From Flavobacterium odoriferum (GTDB taxonomy: Bacteria; Bacteroidota; Bacteroidia; Flavobacteriales; Flavobacteriaceae): a stretch of 64,000 nucleotides of DNA. The notes under the pieces were generated by a model. The model was given only the letters and a program-made list of their open reading frames with translations. It did not search any database and had not been told where the DNA came from. Position numbers and translations under genes: made by a program. Shown here piece by piece: positions 15,315 through 23,839 of the stretch (positions within the stretch are counted from its first letter, which is position 1; each line of letters opens with the position of its first letter). Location: NCBI RefSeq assembly GCF_025499515.1, contig NZ_JAMKFA010000001.1, positions 124,001-188,000 on the forward strand. The letters are read 5' to 3'.

Positions 15315-16379
15315 ATGAATAAAAATATACTCATAGCGCCATTAAATTGGGGATTAGGTCACGCCACACGATGCATTCCAATTATAAAAGCATTGGAACA
15401 AAATGGCTTTACACCAATTATTGCTTCTGACGGAGTAGCTTTAGCTCTACTAAAAAAAGAATTCCCACATATAATCGCCATCGAATTACCTGGTTATAAT
15501 ATTTCGTATGCCGAAAACGGTAAAAACTTCAAATGGAAATTAGTTGCCCAAATGCCAAAAATGTTTCGTGCCATTCGAAAAGAAAAAGCATTGGTACGAA
15601 AAATTATAGCAAATTATGAAATTGCAGGCATTATTTCAGATAATCGATTAGGTGTTTATTCAAAAAGTGTTCCTTCTGTTTTTATGACTCACCAATTGAA
15701 TGTTCTTTCTGGGAAAACATCTTGGTTTACCACAAAAGTACATTCAAATTACATTTCTAAGTTTAATGTATGTTGGGTTCCAGATACTGATAAATTCCCA
15801 AACCTTTCAGGTAAATTAGGACATTTAGAAAAACCATTGAAAAAAACAATTTATATTGGTCCATTGAGTAGATTCGAAAAAAAATCATTATCCATAAAGT
15901 ATGATTTAATGGTTATTTTATCCGGTCCAGAACCACAACGAACACTTTTAGAAGAAAAACTGATTGAAGAATTACAAGCGTATCCAAAAGAGATTTTGTT
16001 TGTAAAAGGTGTTATTCAAAACGAACAAAAAACGTGGAAAGAAAACCATATTACGTATTATAATTTCATGAATTCTGAACAATTAAATACTGCTTTTAAT
16101 GAAAGTGAGATGGTGTTATGTCGTTCAGGTTACACAACAGTTATGGATTTGGCTAAATTAGATAAAAAAGCTTTTTTTATTCCAACTCCAGGCCAATACG
16201 AACAAGAATATTTAGCAAAAAAATACAAAACCGAAGGCATTGCGCCAAGCTGTAAACAAGAAAAATTTAAATTGGAAAAACTTTCAAAAATTGATGTTTA
16301 TAAAGGTTTACAAAATTATGCCACAGCTATTGATTGGGAAAATTTATTTAGCCTTTTCCATGGTAAAAGAGAATTCTGA
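15315..16379 (+). CDS. MurG-like glycosyltransferase (GT-B fold)
   Basis: A 354-residue protein with a GT28-type layout. The N-terminal Gly-rich loop is APLNWGLGHATRCIPIIKAL; the C-terminal domain carries LSGPEPQRTLLEEKL and the donor-site region LCRSGYTTVMDLAKLDKKAF followed by PTPGQYEQEYLA. It resembles flavobacterial proteins annotated as UDP-GlcNAc-type glycosyltransferases; donor and acceptor cannot be read from sequence. Its last 36 bases overlap the end of the histidine kinase gene on the opposite strand. Confidence 0.85.
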   Translation: MNKNILIAPLNWGLGHATRCIPIIKALEQNGFTPIIASDGVALALLKKEFPHIIAIELPGYNISYAENGKNFKWKLVAQMPKMFRAIRKEKALVRKIIANYEIAGIISDNRLGVYSKSVPSVFMTHQLNVLSGKTSWFTTKVHSNYISKFNVCWVPDTDKFPNLSGKLGHLEKPLKKTIYIGPLSRFEKKSLSIKYDLMVILSGPEPQRTLLEEKLIEELQAYPKEILFVKGVIQNEQKTWKENHITYYNFMNSEQLNTAFNESEMVLCRSGYTTVMDLAKLDKKAFFIPTPGQYEQEYLAKKYKTEGIAPSCKQEKFKLEKLSKIDVYKGLQNYATAIDWENLFSLFHGKREF

Positions 16380-17387
16380 ACCAACGCCAAACTGACTTTC
16401 AACATAGATTTTTTCGTTGTGTCCTTCAATAATGTGTTTTACAATTGCTAAACCTAAACCAGAACCACCTTCGCTTCTAGCGCCACTTTTATCCACACGG
16501 TAAAAACGTTCAAATAATCGCGGAATGTGTTGTTTCTCGATACCTTCACCATTATCGGTAATACGAATAATTACTTTATTGTTTACTAAATCTTCGATAC
16601 CAACTTCGGTTGTTCCACCTTCTTTACCATATTTAATAGAGTTTACTACTAAATTTGTAACCACTTGTTGCACTTTTTCTTGATCGCCAATAATCCAAAT
16701 AGGTTTTGCGTATTTGTTATCAAAAGTTAATGTAATGTGTTTTTTTGAAGCACGCATTTCTAACAAATCAAAAACATTTTGAATTACTTCAATAATATTA
16801 AATTTTGATACATCTAAATTAATATCTCCTGTTTCTAATTTGGTAATCATATCTAAATCTTTAACGATATAGATTAGGCGTTCAACTCCTTTTTCTGCAC
16901 GTTGCAAATATTTTTTTCGGATGTTTTTGTCATCCATTGCGCCATCTAAAAGTGTGAGTAAATAACCTTGAACGGTAAAAAGAGGTGTTTTTAATTCATG
17001 AGAAACGTTCCCAAGAAATTCTCTTCGGTATTCTTCTCTAATTTTTAAGGTTTCAATTTCAAGTTTTTTATCGCGGGCAAATTTTTGAACTTCTTTTGTC
17101 AAAGTTGCCATATCTGTAGTAATGGGTTGGTTTCTAAACGATGTGTTTTCAAGTAAAGAAACGTCGTCATATATTTTTTTTACTCTTTTGTAGATAAATG
17201 TTTCAACTCTGTATTGAATTAATAAAAAAGAAAAAACAAACAAGCAAAGTGCAAATCCGAAAACAAAAAACAATTGTAATGGGGCATTAAAAAAATGATA
17301 TAACAAAAACACTCCTAAGAAAAAAAGTGTAATGTATGCTGAAGACTTAAAGGCAAACTTATATGATTTCTTAAAATTTAATTGCAT
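16344..17387 (-). CDS. Two-component sensor histidine kinase, PhoR type
   Basis: A 347-residue membrane kinase. Two closely spaced membrane helices lie at about residues 17-31 and 38-58 with almost no periplasmic loop, so it probably senses within the membrane or through a partner. The H-box is FLGNVSHELKTPL with His130; the ATP-binding boxes are NLVVNSIKYG, ITDNGEGIEKQHIPRLFERF and GGSGLGLAIVKHI. The start overlaps the stop of the response regulator gene by one base (TAATG). It resembles PhoR, but the signal is inferred. Confidence 0.92.
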   Translation of the reverse strand: MQLNFKKSYKFAFKSSAYITLFFLGVFLLYHFFNAPLQLFFVFGFALCLFVFSFLLIQYRVETFIYKRVKKIYDDVSLLENTSFRNQPITTDMATLTKEVQKFARDKKLEIETLKIREEYRREFLGNVSHELKTPLFTVQGYLLTLLDGAMDDKNIRKKYLQRAEKGVERLIYIVKDLDMITKLETGDINLDVSKFNIIEVIQNVFDLLEMRASKKHITLTFDNKYAKPIWIIGDQEKVQQVVTNLVVNSIKYGKEGGTTEVGIEDLVNNKVIIRITDNGEGIEKQHIPRLFERFYRVDKSGARSEGGSGLGLAIVKHIIEGHNEKIYVESQFGVGSEFSFTMEKAK

Positions 17388-18076
17388 TAAAATTCGATTT
17401 TATAACCCACTCCTTTTATGGTTTTAAAGAAATCGTCTCCAATTTTTTCTCTTAATTTCCTGATGTGCACATCTATAGTTCTACCACCAACAACCACTTC
17501 ATTTCCCCAAACACGGTCTAATATTTCTTCTCTTGTGAATACTTTTCCAGGCTTTGTTGCTAACAAATAAAACAATTCAAATTCTTTTCGAGGTAAGATA
17601 ATTTCAACGCCGTCTTTGATGATTTTGTATTCTTCACGATTAATTTCAATATTACCAACTTTTAAAGTTGTACTTGAAGAAGCGCTTTCACTACCATTTA
17701 ATCTTCTTAATAGTGCTTTGACTTTACTAACTAAGACCTTAGGTTTAATTGGTTTCGCTATGTAATCATCTGCCCCAGCATCAAAACCTGCTACTTGCGA
17801 ATAATCTTCAGAACGAGCGGTTAAAAACGTAATTATTGTATCTTGAAGTTCAGGAATTCTTCTAATGTTTTCACAAGCTTCCATACCATCCATTTCAGGC
17901 ATCATAACATCCATAATAATTAGCTGTGGAAGTTCTTTTTTTGCTTTTGCAATGGCTTCTTTACCATTAGAAGCCGTTACAATCTGATAGCCTTCTTGAG
18001 ATAAATTATATCCTACAATTTCTAAGATATCTTGCTCATCATCAACTAATAAGATTTTAATCTCTTTTTTTTTCAT
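17387..18076 (-). CDS. Two-component response regulator, OmpR/PhoB family
   Basis: A 229-residue transcription factor. The receiver domain has acidic residues in LLVDDEQDI, the phosphoacceptor Asp56 in IIMDVMMPEMDG, and KPIKPKVLVSKV. A winged-helix domain follows, with LPRKEFELFYLLATKPGKVF, REEILDRVWG and GRTIDVHIRKLREKIG. It forms an operon with the kinase. The gene is divergent from the TonB-dependent receptor at 18256, and the 179-bp region between them is the natural place for its binding sites. Confidence 0.95.
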   Translation of the reverse strand: MKKKEIKILLVDDEQDILEIVGYNLSQEGYQIVTASNGKEAIAKAKKELPQLIIMDVMMPEMDGMEACENIRRIPELQDTIITFLTARSEDYSQVAGFDAGADDYIAKPIKPKVLVSKVKALLRRLNGSESASSSTTLKVGNIEINREEYKIIKDGVEIILPRKEFELFYLLATKPGKVFTREEILDRVWGNEVVVGGRTIDVHIRKLREKIGDDFFKTIKGVGYKIEF

Positions 18077-18136
18077 TACAAAAATTGTTATGTTTTGGAT
18101 TGTAAAGGTAAAGATAAATTAAAATGTTTTTAGCTG

Positions 18137-18172
18137 TTAACAATTATTTAATCTATTAACATTAAAGTAACG
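18137..18172 (+). promoter_or_regulatory. Possible response-regulator binding site: TTAACA-like half-sites
   Basis: Between the divergent PhoB-type regulator and TonB receptor genes, TTAACA occurs at 18137 and 18156. TTAATC at 18148 is 11 bp after the first, and GTAACG at 18167 is 11 bp after the second. Eleven-bp half-site spacing is the hallmark of OmpR/PhoB family operators. Inference only. Confidence 0.35.
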
Positions 18173-18255
18173 CATTAGCAACCAATTAATAATAAACCAG
18201 TAACCTTATTGTAATACGCTGACAGTTTCTTTGCACCAAAATTAACAACACTACA

Positions 18256-21036
18256 ATGAAACTACGTTTTTTATTATTATCACTTTTATTCAGCGCATTT
18301 GCAATTGCTCAAACTGCAACCGTATCTGGTGTTATTCTTGACAAAGAAATGAATAACGAACCTTTACCTTTTGCCAACATAATGATTAAAGGTACAAAAA
18401 CAGGAACCACTACCGATGAAAACGGTAAATACACCTTAAAACTTAAACCTGGAAGTTATACTTTAGTAATTGGATTTTTAGGTTATGACACTAAAGAAAT
18501 TCCATTCACAGTTAAAGCTAATGAAAAAAAGGTCATTAACTACACCTTAGAATCTAATGGTGTTATGTTAGATGATGTTGTAGTAATTCAAACCGTTTCT
18601 AAAGAAAAAGAAAGCGCTTTGTTACAAGAACAACAAAAAGCTGTCGAAATTAAGCAAAGTATTGGAGCCGAAGAAATTTCTAAAAAAGGAATTAGTGATG
18701 TGGCAGCCGCTGTTGTTAAAACTACAGGAATTACAAAACAAGAAGGAACAGGAAATATTTATGTTAGAGGTTTAGGCGACCGATACAATACAACAACAAT
18801 GAATGGATTGCCATTACCATCTAATAATGCTGCAAGAAAAAATATTTCTCTTGATATTTTTTCTACAGATATTGTCGAATATATTGGAATTGACAAAACT
18901 TTCAATTACAAAAATTATGGTGATTTTGCTGGAGCGAATATAGATATTGTTTCTAAAAACTTCAAGGCTTCTTCAATGTTAGAAATTGGAACAGGATTTG
19001 GAATGAATTCAAACGCTATTGGTCAAGATAAATTTTACCAACAAGACGGACCTAACTTTCATGGTTTTGGAACAGAAGAAATTCCAAACAACCCTCTAGG
19101 AAGTTATAATTTCAACACAAGTTGGGATAAAAGCGCTGCAACACCAATAGATGGTTCTTTATTTATAAGAGGTGGAAAATCATTTAATGTAGGTTCAAAT
19201 GGAAAACTTAGTCTTTTTGCAAACGCATCATTTGATAACGGTTACAAATATAATGAAGGTGTTTCAAGAGGTGGAGTAAATGTTCAAGGTGTTGCTAAAA
19301 GAAATTTATTTAAAAAATCATTTGATTATCAAACAAATTCAAATGCCTTACTTAATATAAATTATAAAATCAATAGTAATCACAACATTAGAATCAATTC
19401 AATGTTAATTAATTCTTCATCTCAAAAACACGATGAATACAACGGTGTAATTGATATTTTTGATAGCGCACCAGATGGTGGAGGATTTATTCGTCGCTCT
19501 ACATTTGATAGAACTACTTTATTGATTAATCAATTGTTAGGAGAACACAAACTTACCGAAAGAATTAATTTTGACTGGGGTGTTTCATACAATATGATGA
19601 AAAACGTTATTCCTGACAGAATGCAAAATATTTTTGTGCCATTAGACAATGATAATCCAACAACATCAACTTTAATTACATCAACTTTAAACCAGTCTGA
19701 CAATCACAGATATTATCAAGAAATGACCGATGATGAAATTGCAGGCAACTTTAACTTATCTTATAAATTTGGAAAAAACGAAGACGATAAATATAAAGGT
19801 AAAATTATTGCAGGCTACAGCGCAAGATATAAAGAAATTAATTTTGATGCAACGCAATTTAATTTCAATATTTTAGTTCCAGACAGCGAATTACCTTTCA
19901 TAGATTTGAATAATATTGACGGTTTCTTTAATCAAAATAGCATTGATTTAGGATACTACAATATTCAAACATTTAATGGTGGTTTAGGTAGCCCAAATGC
20001 ATTAAAACCACAAAACTTTAATGGACAACAAATAATTTCTGCTGGTTATGGAGCAATTGAATACCAATTCACGCCAAAATTATTTGTAATTGCAGGATTT
20101 AGAAGCGAATTTATCATTCAAGATATTAAATACACTACAGCTTTAGCTCCTAGCGGTGGTAAAAAGAATTTTGATACAATGGAATATTTACCAATGTTAA
20201 ATGCTAAATATGAAGTTAACGAAAAACAAAACTTAAAGCTTGCTGCAAGTAAAACCTACACATTACCACAATTTAAAGAAAGAGCACCTTTCCAATTTGA
20301 AGATGTAAATCAAGTGTATTTTGGAAATCCATTTTTATACAATTCAACTGATTATAATGTAGATGTTAAATGGGAATATTTTCCTAAAAACGGAGAAGTT
20401 ATCTCGGTAACTGGTTTTGGTAAATTAATTCAAAATCCAATCAATGAAGTTACTGTTGCTTCAGCTACAAATGACATTTCTTGGGTAAACTCTGGTGATA
20501 AAGCAACAGGAATTGGAGCTGAATTAGAATTTAGAAAAAATTTATATACTATTGAAGATAGCTCAAACGAAAAAAACTCAAACTTAGGTTTCGGATTAAA
20601 CATTTCATATTTATATACCAATCAAGATTTAGAACCAGCAAAAGTTATAAAAGAAACTAACGGAACAATAAATGTTGCTTTTACCGAAAAAGAATCTCGT
20701 TTAACGGGAGCTTCAGATTTATTAATTAATTCAGATTTAAGCTACAATAAATCTTTTTCAAAAGACAAATCAATAACTGCAACTTTAGCTGGAAATTATT
20801 TTTCAGACAGAATCAGTGCTTTAGGCTCATACGGAAAAGGAAATTTAGTAGATAGCGAAGTAATAGCGTTAGACTTTATATTAAAATTCAAATTGAATAA
20901 GAATATAGGAATTGGATTCAGTGCAAAAAACTTAACAGATCCTACAATTGAAAGAAAACAAGATATTCAAAACGTAGTTGTTGATTCATATAAAAAAGGA
21001 AGAAATTTCAGCTTATCAATGAAATATACATTCTAA
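18256..21036 (+). CDS. TonB-dependent outer membrane receptor with CarboxypepD_reg-like domain
   Basis: A 926-residue outer membrane transporter. The signal peptide is KLRFLLLSLLFSAFAIAQ. A beta-sandwich leader domain follows (about residues 22-95, TATVSGVILDKEMN to FLGYDTKEIPF). The plug contains VTKE-like text and GNIYVRGLGDRYNTTTMNGL. The remainder is beta-barrel, ending with Phe in SLSMKYTF. There is no SusD partner, so it is not a SusC-type glycan importer. The following genes are a lipoprotein and T9SS cargo. Divergent from a PhoB/PhoR-type pair, which may control it in response to phosphate or another nutrient. Confidence 0.93.
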   Translation: MKLRFLLLSLLFSAFAIAQTATVSGVILDKEMNNEPLPFANIMIKGTKTGTTTDENGKYTLKLKPGSYTLVIGFLGYDTKEIPFTVKANEKKVINYTLESNGVMLDDVVVIQTVSKEKESALLQEQQKAVEIKQSIGAEEISKKGISDVAAAVVKTTGITKQEGTGNIYVRGLGDRYNTTTMNGLPLPSNNAARKNISLDIFSTDIVEYIGIDKTFNYKNYGDFAGANIDIVSKNFKASSMLEIGTGFGMNSNAIGQDKFYQQDGPNFHGFGTEEIPNNPLGSYNFNTSWDKSAATPIDGSLFIRGGKSFNVGSNGKLSLFANASFDNGYKYNEGVSRGGVNVQGVAKRNLFKKSFDYQTNSNALLNINYKINSNHNIRINSMLINSSSQKHDEYNGVIDIFDSAPDGGGFIRRSTFDRTTLLINQLLGEHKLTERINFDWGVSYNMMKNVIPDRMQNIFVPLDNDNPTTSTLITSTLNQSDNHRYYQEMTDDEIAGNFNLSYKFGKNEDDKYKGKIIAGYSARYKEINFDATQFNFNILVPDSELPFIDLNNIDGFFNQNSIDLGYYNIQTFNGGLGSPNALKPQNFNGQQIISAGYGAIEYQFTPKLFVIAGFRSEFIIQDIKYTTALAPSGGKKNFDTMEYLPMLNAKYEVNEKQNLKLAASKTYTLPQFKERAPFQFEDVNQVYFGNPFLYNSTDYNVDVKWEYFPKNGEVISVTGFGKLIQNPINEVTVASATNDISWVNSGDKATGIGAELEFRKNLYTIEDSSNEKNSNLGFGLNISYLYTNQDLEPAKVIKETNGTINVAFTEKESRLTGASDLLINSDLSYNKSFSKDKSITATLAGNYFSDRISALGSYGKGNLVDSEVIALDFILKFKLNKNIGIGFSAKNLTDPTIERKQDIQNVVVDSYKKGRNFSLSMKYTF

Positions 21037-21062
21037 ACAATAAATTAACAATTTAGAAAAAT

Positions 21063-21098
21063 TCAGAACTCACAATGTTGATTTCTGATTTTTTTTTT
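21063..21098 (+). terminator. Weak terminator after the TonB-dependent receptor
   Basis: TCAGAA pairs with TTCTGA (6 bp, long loop) followed by a run of nine or more T. The stem is short, so read-through into the lipoprotein gene is plausible. Confidence 0.45.
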
Positions 21099-21182
21099 AA
21101 TAATCAAATAACATTTACATAAGAATCAAGTAATTAGAATGCAATAAGTTTGCTTCAAATTATTAAACAAATAACACAAATT

Positions 21183-22328
21183 ATGAAAAAATTAGTTTTA
21201 GCTACTTTAGCATTAACTGCACTTTTAATTACTTCTTGTTCAAGAGAAGATGATTCAACAGGTAGTAACTCAGTAACTATCAACCCAGCAGATTTTAAAG
21301 GTGAATTATTAAGCGGACAATCTGCTACTTTAGACCCAACTCAAGTTTATAACTTAACTGGTTCTTTTGTAGTAAGAGGTGGTGCTACATTGACCATTCC
21401 TGCAGGAACAAGAATTGAAGCTACAGGCGGAACTGCTTCTTATATTGCAGTTGCTCAAGATGGTTTAATTTACGTAAATGGAACATCAACAAACCCTGTT
21501 GTTATGACAAGTGGAAACGCAGTTAAAGCAACTGGTGATTGGGGTGGTTTAGTAATTTGCGGAAGAGCAAACACAAACAAAGGTGGTTCAACAGGTCAAA
21601 CTGCAACAGCTGAAGTTTCAGACCTAACTTATGGAGGAACAGAAGACAACGATAGTTCAGGAGTAATCCGTTACTTAAGAGTTGAATATACTGGTGCTGC
21701 ATTTACATCTGATAAAGAATTTAATGGTGTATCATTTTTTGGTGTAGGTAATGGAACTATTGTAGAATATGTTCAAGCATATAAAAGTGGAGATGATGGA
21801 ATTGAGTTTTTTGGCGGAACAGTAAACGCAAAATACTTAATCGCTTTACATAGTGAAGATGATGCAGTTGACTTTGCTGATGGTTTTTCAGGAACTCTTG
21901 AAAATGTTTTTATTAAAGACGTAGCAAAAGCGGGTGTAGAAGGTTCAAACAATGGAGATAATGGTAATGCAACTCCAACAACTGATGCTACATTAAAAAA
22001 CTTTACAATCTTAAAAGGTGACTTAGCTGGTTCAGAACATGGAATGTATCTAAAAGAAGGTGCTGGAAAATGGGACTGTCAAAACATTTATATTGATGGT
22101 TTTACAAAAGGTTTAAAAATCAAAAATTCAACTGATGATCCAGCAGCAAACACAAATGTAGACAACGGAAATATAGTATTTAATCCTATCTATTTTGGAG
22201 CATCAATCACAACTCAATCAGAATACGCTGGTACAAACTCAACTTACTTAACTACTGGAACAAACACAGGAGCAGGTAATAGTGGAGCAACACCAAGCTG
22301 GGCAACTGGATGGACAGCTGGTTTTTAA
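21183..22328 (+). CDS. Surface lipoprotein with predicted right-handed beta-helix
   Basis: A 381-residue lipoprotein. The signal KKLVLATLALTALLITSC puts Cys19 at the lipidation site, followed by SREDDSTGS. The body consists of short Gly/Asn-rich beta repeats such as LTIPAGTRIEATGG, SGVIRYLRVEYTG, GNGTIVEYVQAYKSGDDGIE, LIALHSEDDAVDFADGFSG and TLENVFIKDV, a parallel beta-helix pattern. There are several acidic DD/ED pairs. It ends in a Gly/Ala/Thr-rich tail without a T9SS domain. Start ATG 21183; an earlier TTG at 21150 would destroy the signal peptide. It follows the TonB receptor and probably works with it as a ligand-capture protein. Function not established. Confidence 0.82.
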   Translation: MKKLVLATLALTALLITSCSREDDSTGSNSVTINPADFKGELLSGQSATLDPTQVYNLTGSFVVRGGATLTIPAGTRIEATGGTASYIAVAQDGLIYVNGTSTNPVVMTSGNAVKATGDWGGLVICGRANTNKGGSTGQTATAEVSDLTYGGTEDNDSSGVIRYLRVEYTGAAFTSDKEFNGVSFFGVGNGTIVEYVQAYKSGDDGIEFFGGTVNAKYLIALHSEDDAVDFADGFSGTLENVFIKDVAKAGVEGSNNGDNGNATPTTDATLKNFTILKGDLAGSEHGMYLKEGAGKWDCQNIYIDGFTKGLKIKNSTDDPAANTNVDNGNIVFNPIYFGASITTQSEYAGTNSTYLTTGTNTGAGNSGATPSWATGWTAGF

Positions 22329-22348
22329 TACAAACCCACATAAATGTT

Positions 22349-22377
22349 AAAAATCCCTCAGATTTGAGGGATTTTTT
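22349..22377 (+). terminator. Terminator of beta-helix lipoprotein gene
   Basis: AAATCCCTCA and TGAGGGATTT form a stem around a four-base loop and are followed by a T run. Confidence 0.9.
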
Positions 22378-22426
22378 ATTTGGCATTGTATTTGTACTTA
22401 TTTTTTAATATCTTTACACTTTAGTT

Positions 22427-22777
22427 ATGATGCGAATGATAAAAAAATACACTCATATTATTTTCTTACTAGTTGTTTTATTTTCTTTCAGTGCACAAGC
22501 GCAGGAAAATAAACCATTTGCTATATCTAAAACACAAGAACCTTCAATTGAAGGACTTACAATATACCCCAACCCTGTAAACTCTGGGAAAATTTTTATT
22601 ACTACTAAATCATCTCTAGATAAAAAAGTAGAAATTTTTAACGTACTTGGTAAAAAAGTACTGGAAACAGTTATTACTTCAAAAGAAGTAAATGTGAGCC
22701 ATTTAGAAGCAGGCGTTTACATCATTAAAATCAAAGAAGGAGAAGCTTCTGCTACTAGAAAACTAATTATCAACTAG
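22427..22777 (+). CDS. Mini T9SS protein: signal peptide plus type A sorting domain only
   Basis: A 116-residue protein. The signal peptide (MIKKYTHIIFLLVVLFSFSAQAQ) is followed by only about 15 linker residues and then a full T9SS type A C-terminal domain: LTIYPNPVNSGKIFITT, VEIFNVLGKKVLETV, EAGVYIIKIKEGEASATRKL. There is no cargo domain. The sorting domain normally directs a protein across the outer membrane and is then removed, which would leave almost nothing here. It may act as a regulator or decoy of the pathway, or be a relic of a cargo gene that lost its functional part. Either of the first two Met residues could be the start. Confidence 0.85.
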   Translation: MMRMIKKYTHIIFLLVVLFSFSAQAQENKPFAISKTQEPSIEGLTIYPNPVNSGKIFITTKSSLDKKVEIFNVLGKKVLETVITSKEVNVSHLEAGVYIIKIKEGEASATRKLIIN

Positions 22778-22849
22778 TTGATTTACTGAATTACTGAAAT
22801 TTAATTTTAAGTTAACACCTAAATATTAGTCTAAAACTTAAAAACTATT

Positions 22850-22857
22850 TATCTTTG
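22850..22857 (+). promoter_or_regulatory. -7 promoter box (TATCTTTG) for T9SS lamin-tail-like gene
   Basis: Exact TAnnTTTG, 23 bases before ATG 22881. Confidence 0.65.
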
Positions 22858-22880
22858 TACCATAATTTAATTTTATAGAT

Positions 22881-23738
22881 ATGAAAAAACTTTACACTTT
22901 ATTATTATCATTAGGAGCAACTTTTAGTTTTGCACAAACACCAGTTTTAACAGCTGTCGTTGACGGTCCTTGTACAGGAGGCTACCCTAAAGTATGTGAA
23001 ATTTATGCTAATGGAACTGTTGATTTTACAGCATTCACACTTCAAAATCAAACTAACGCTAGTACTACATGGGGAGCAAATTTAGACTTAACTCCACTTG
23101 GAACAAGAACAAATGAATTTGTTTATGTTGTATTAACTGGAGGAAATTTGTCTATTGCAACTAATGAATTCCCAGGTATTACAGCAGCAAATTCAATTGA
23201 AAATGGTGTTGTAAACCTAAATGGAGATGATAGATTAAGAATAATAAATACAGCTACTACTGCTGTTATCGACCAATTTGGAGTTTCAGATGTTGATGGT
23301 ACTGGAACATCTTGGGAATGGTTAGACACTTATGCAAAAAGAAATAACGGAACTGGCCCAGACGCAGGTTTTGTTGAAGCAAATTGGACTATAGCTCCAA
23401 TCAATACTCTTGATACTGCTGGTACATGTTTAGCTTCACCTGGTCCTCAATTACAAACTATTGTTCAATTAGGTAACTTTACATTATCATCTTCATCATT
23501 CAACGCAATTGAAGGTTTAACTATGTATCCAAATCCATTAAAAGGAAATACATTATATTTGACTTCTACAGCTAATGCTGATATGTCAGTTCAAATTTTT
23601 GATGTATTAGGTAAAGAAGTTGTTAATTCTAATGTAATCAATAACACAGTAAACGTTTCAAGTTTAAATTCTGGAGTTTACATTGTAAAAGTTACTGAAG
23701 AAGGAAAAACCGCTACAAGAAAATTAGTTATTCAATAA
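22881..23738 (+). CDS. Secreted T9SS type A protein with lamin-tail-like domain
   Basis: A 285-residue secreted protein. The signal peptide is KKLYTLLLSLGATFSFAQ. The middle part (about residues 20-165: GGYPKVCEIYANGTVDFTAF, LQNQTNAS, VYVVLTGGNL, INTATTAVIDQFGVSD) has the pattern of a lamin-tail-like Ig domain. Two cysteines near the N-terminus may form a disulfide. The C-terminal LTMYPNPLKGNTLYLTST, VQIFDVLGKEVV and SGVYIVKVTEEGKTATRKL form the T9SS sorting domain. Probably surface-exposed; ligand unknown. It closes the receptor/lipoprotein/T9SS cluster. Confidence 0.88.
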   Translation: MKKLYTLLLSLGATFSFAQTPVLTAVVDGPCTGGYPKVCEIYANGTVDFTAFTLQNQTNASTTWGANLDLTPLGTRTNEFVYVVLTGGNLSIATNEFPGITAANSIENGVVNLNGDDRLRIINTATTAVIDQFGVSDVDGTGTSWEWLDTYAKRNNGTGPDAGFVEANWTIAPINTLDTAGTCLASPGPQLQTIVQLGNFTLSSSSFNAIEGLTMYPNPLKGNTLYLTSTANADMSVQIFDVLGKEVVNSNVINNTVNVSSLNSGVYIVKVTEEGKTATRKLVIQ

Positions 23739-23743
23739 TTTAG

Positions 23744-23764
23744 ATGCTGAAACTAGTTCAGCAT
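23744..23764 (+). terminator. Hairpin directly after the T9SS lamin-tail gene
   Basis: ATGCTGAA and TTCAGCAT form a perfect 8-bp stem around ACTAG, without a T run. It precedes the stronger terminator at 23773 and may protect the 3' end. Confidence 0.5.
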
Positions 23765-23772
23765 TACAAAAT

Positions 23773-23810
23773 ATAAGAAAGCATCAACGAAAGTTGGTGC
23801 TTTCTTATTT
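23773..23810 (+). terminator. Strong terminator with GAAA tetraloop
   Basis: ATAAGAAAGCATCAAC and GTTGGTGCTTTCTTAT form a 16-bp stem (one G-T pair) closed by the GNRA tetraloop GAAA. Confidence 0.88.
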
Positions 23811-23827
23811 AAGATAAAATTGTTTCC

Positions 23828-23835
23828 TATTTTTG
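23828..23835 (+). promoter_or_regulatory. -7 promoter box (TATTTTTG) abutting the LuxE-like start codon
   Basis: Exact TAnnTTTG ending five bases before ATG 23840. Transcription would begin at or inside the start codon, implying a leaderless message or a later real start. Confidence 0.5.
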
Positions 23836-23839
23836 CAGC

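Noticed and set aside
18256..23738. Polysaccharide utilisation locus
   Set aside because: No SusD-like lipoprotein and no glycoside hydrolase or lyase; the receptor is not SusC-like in context.
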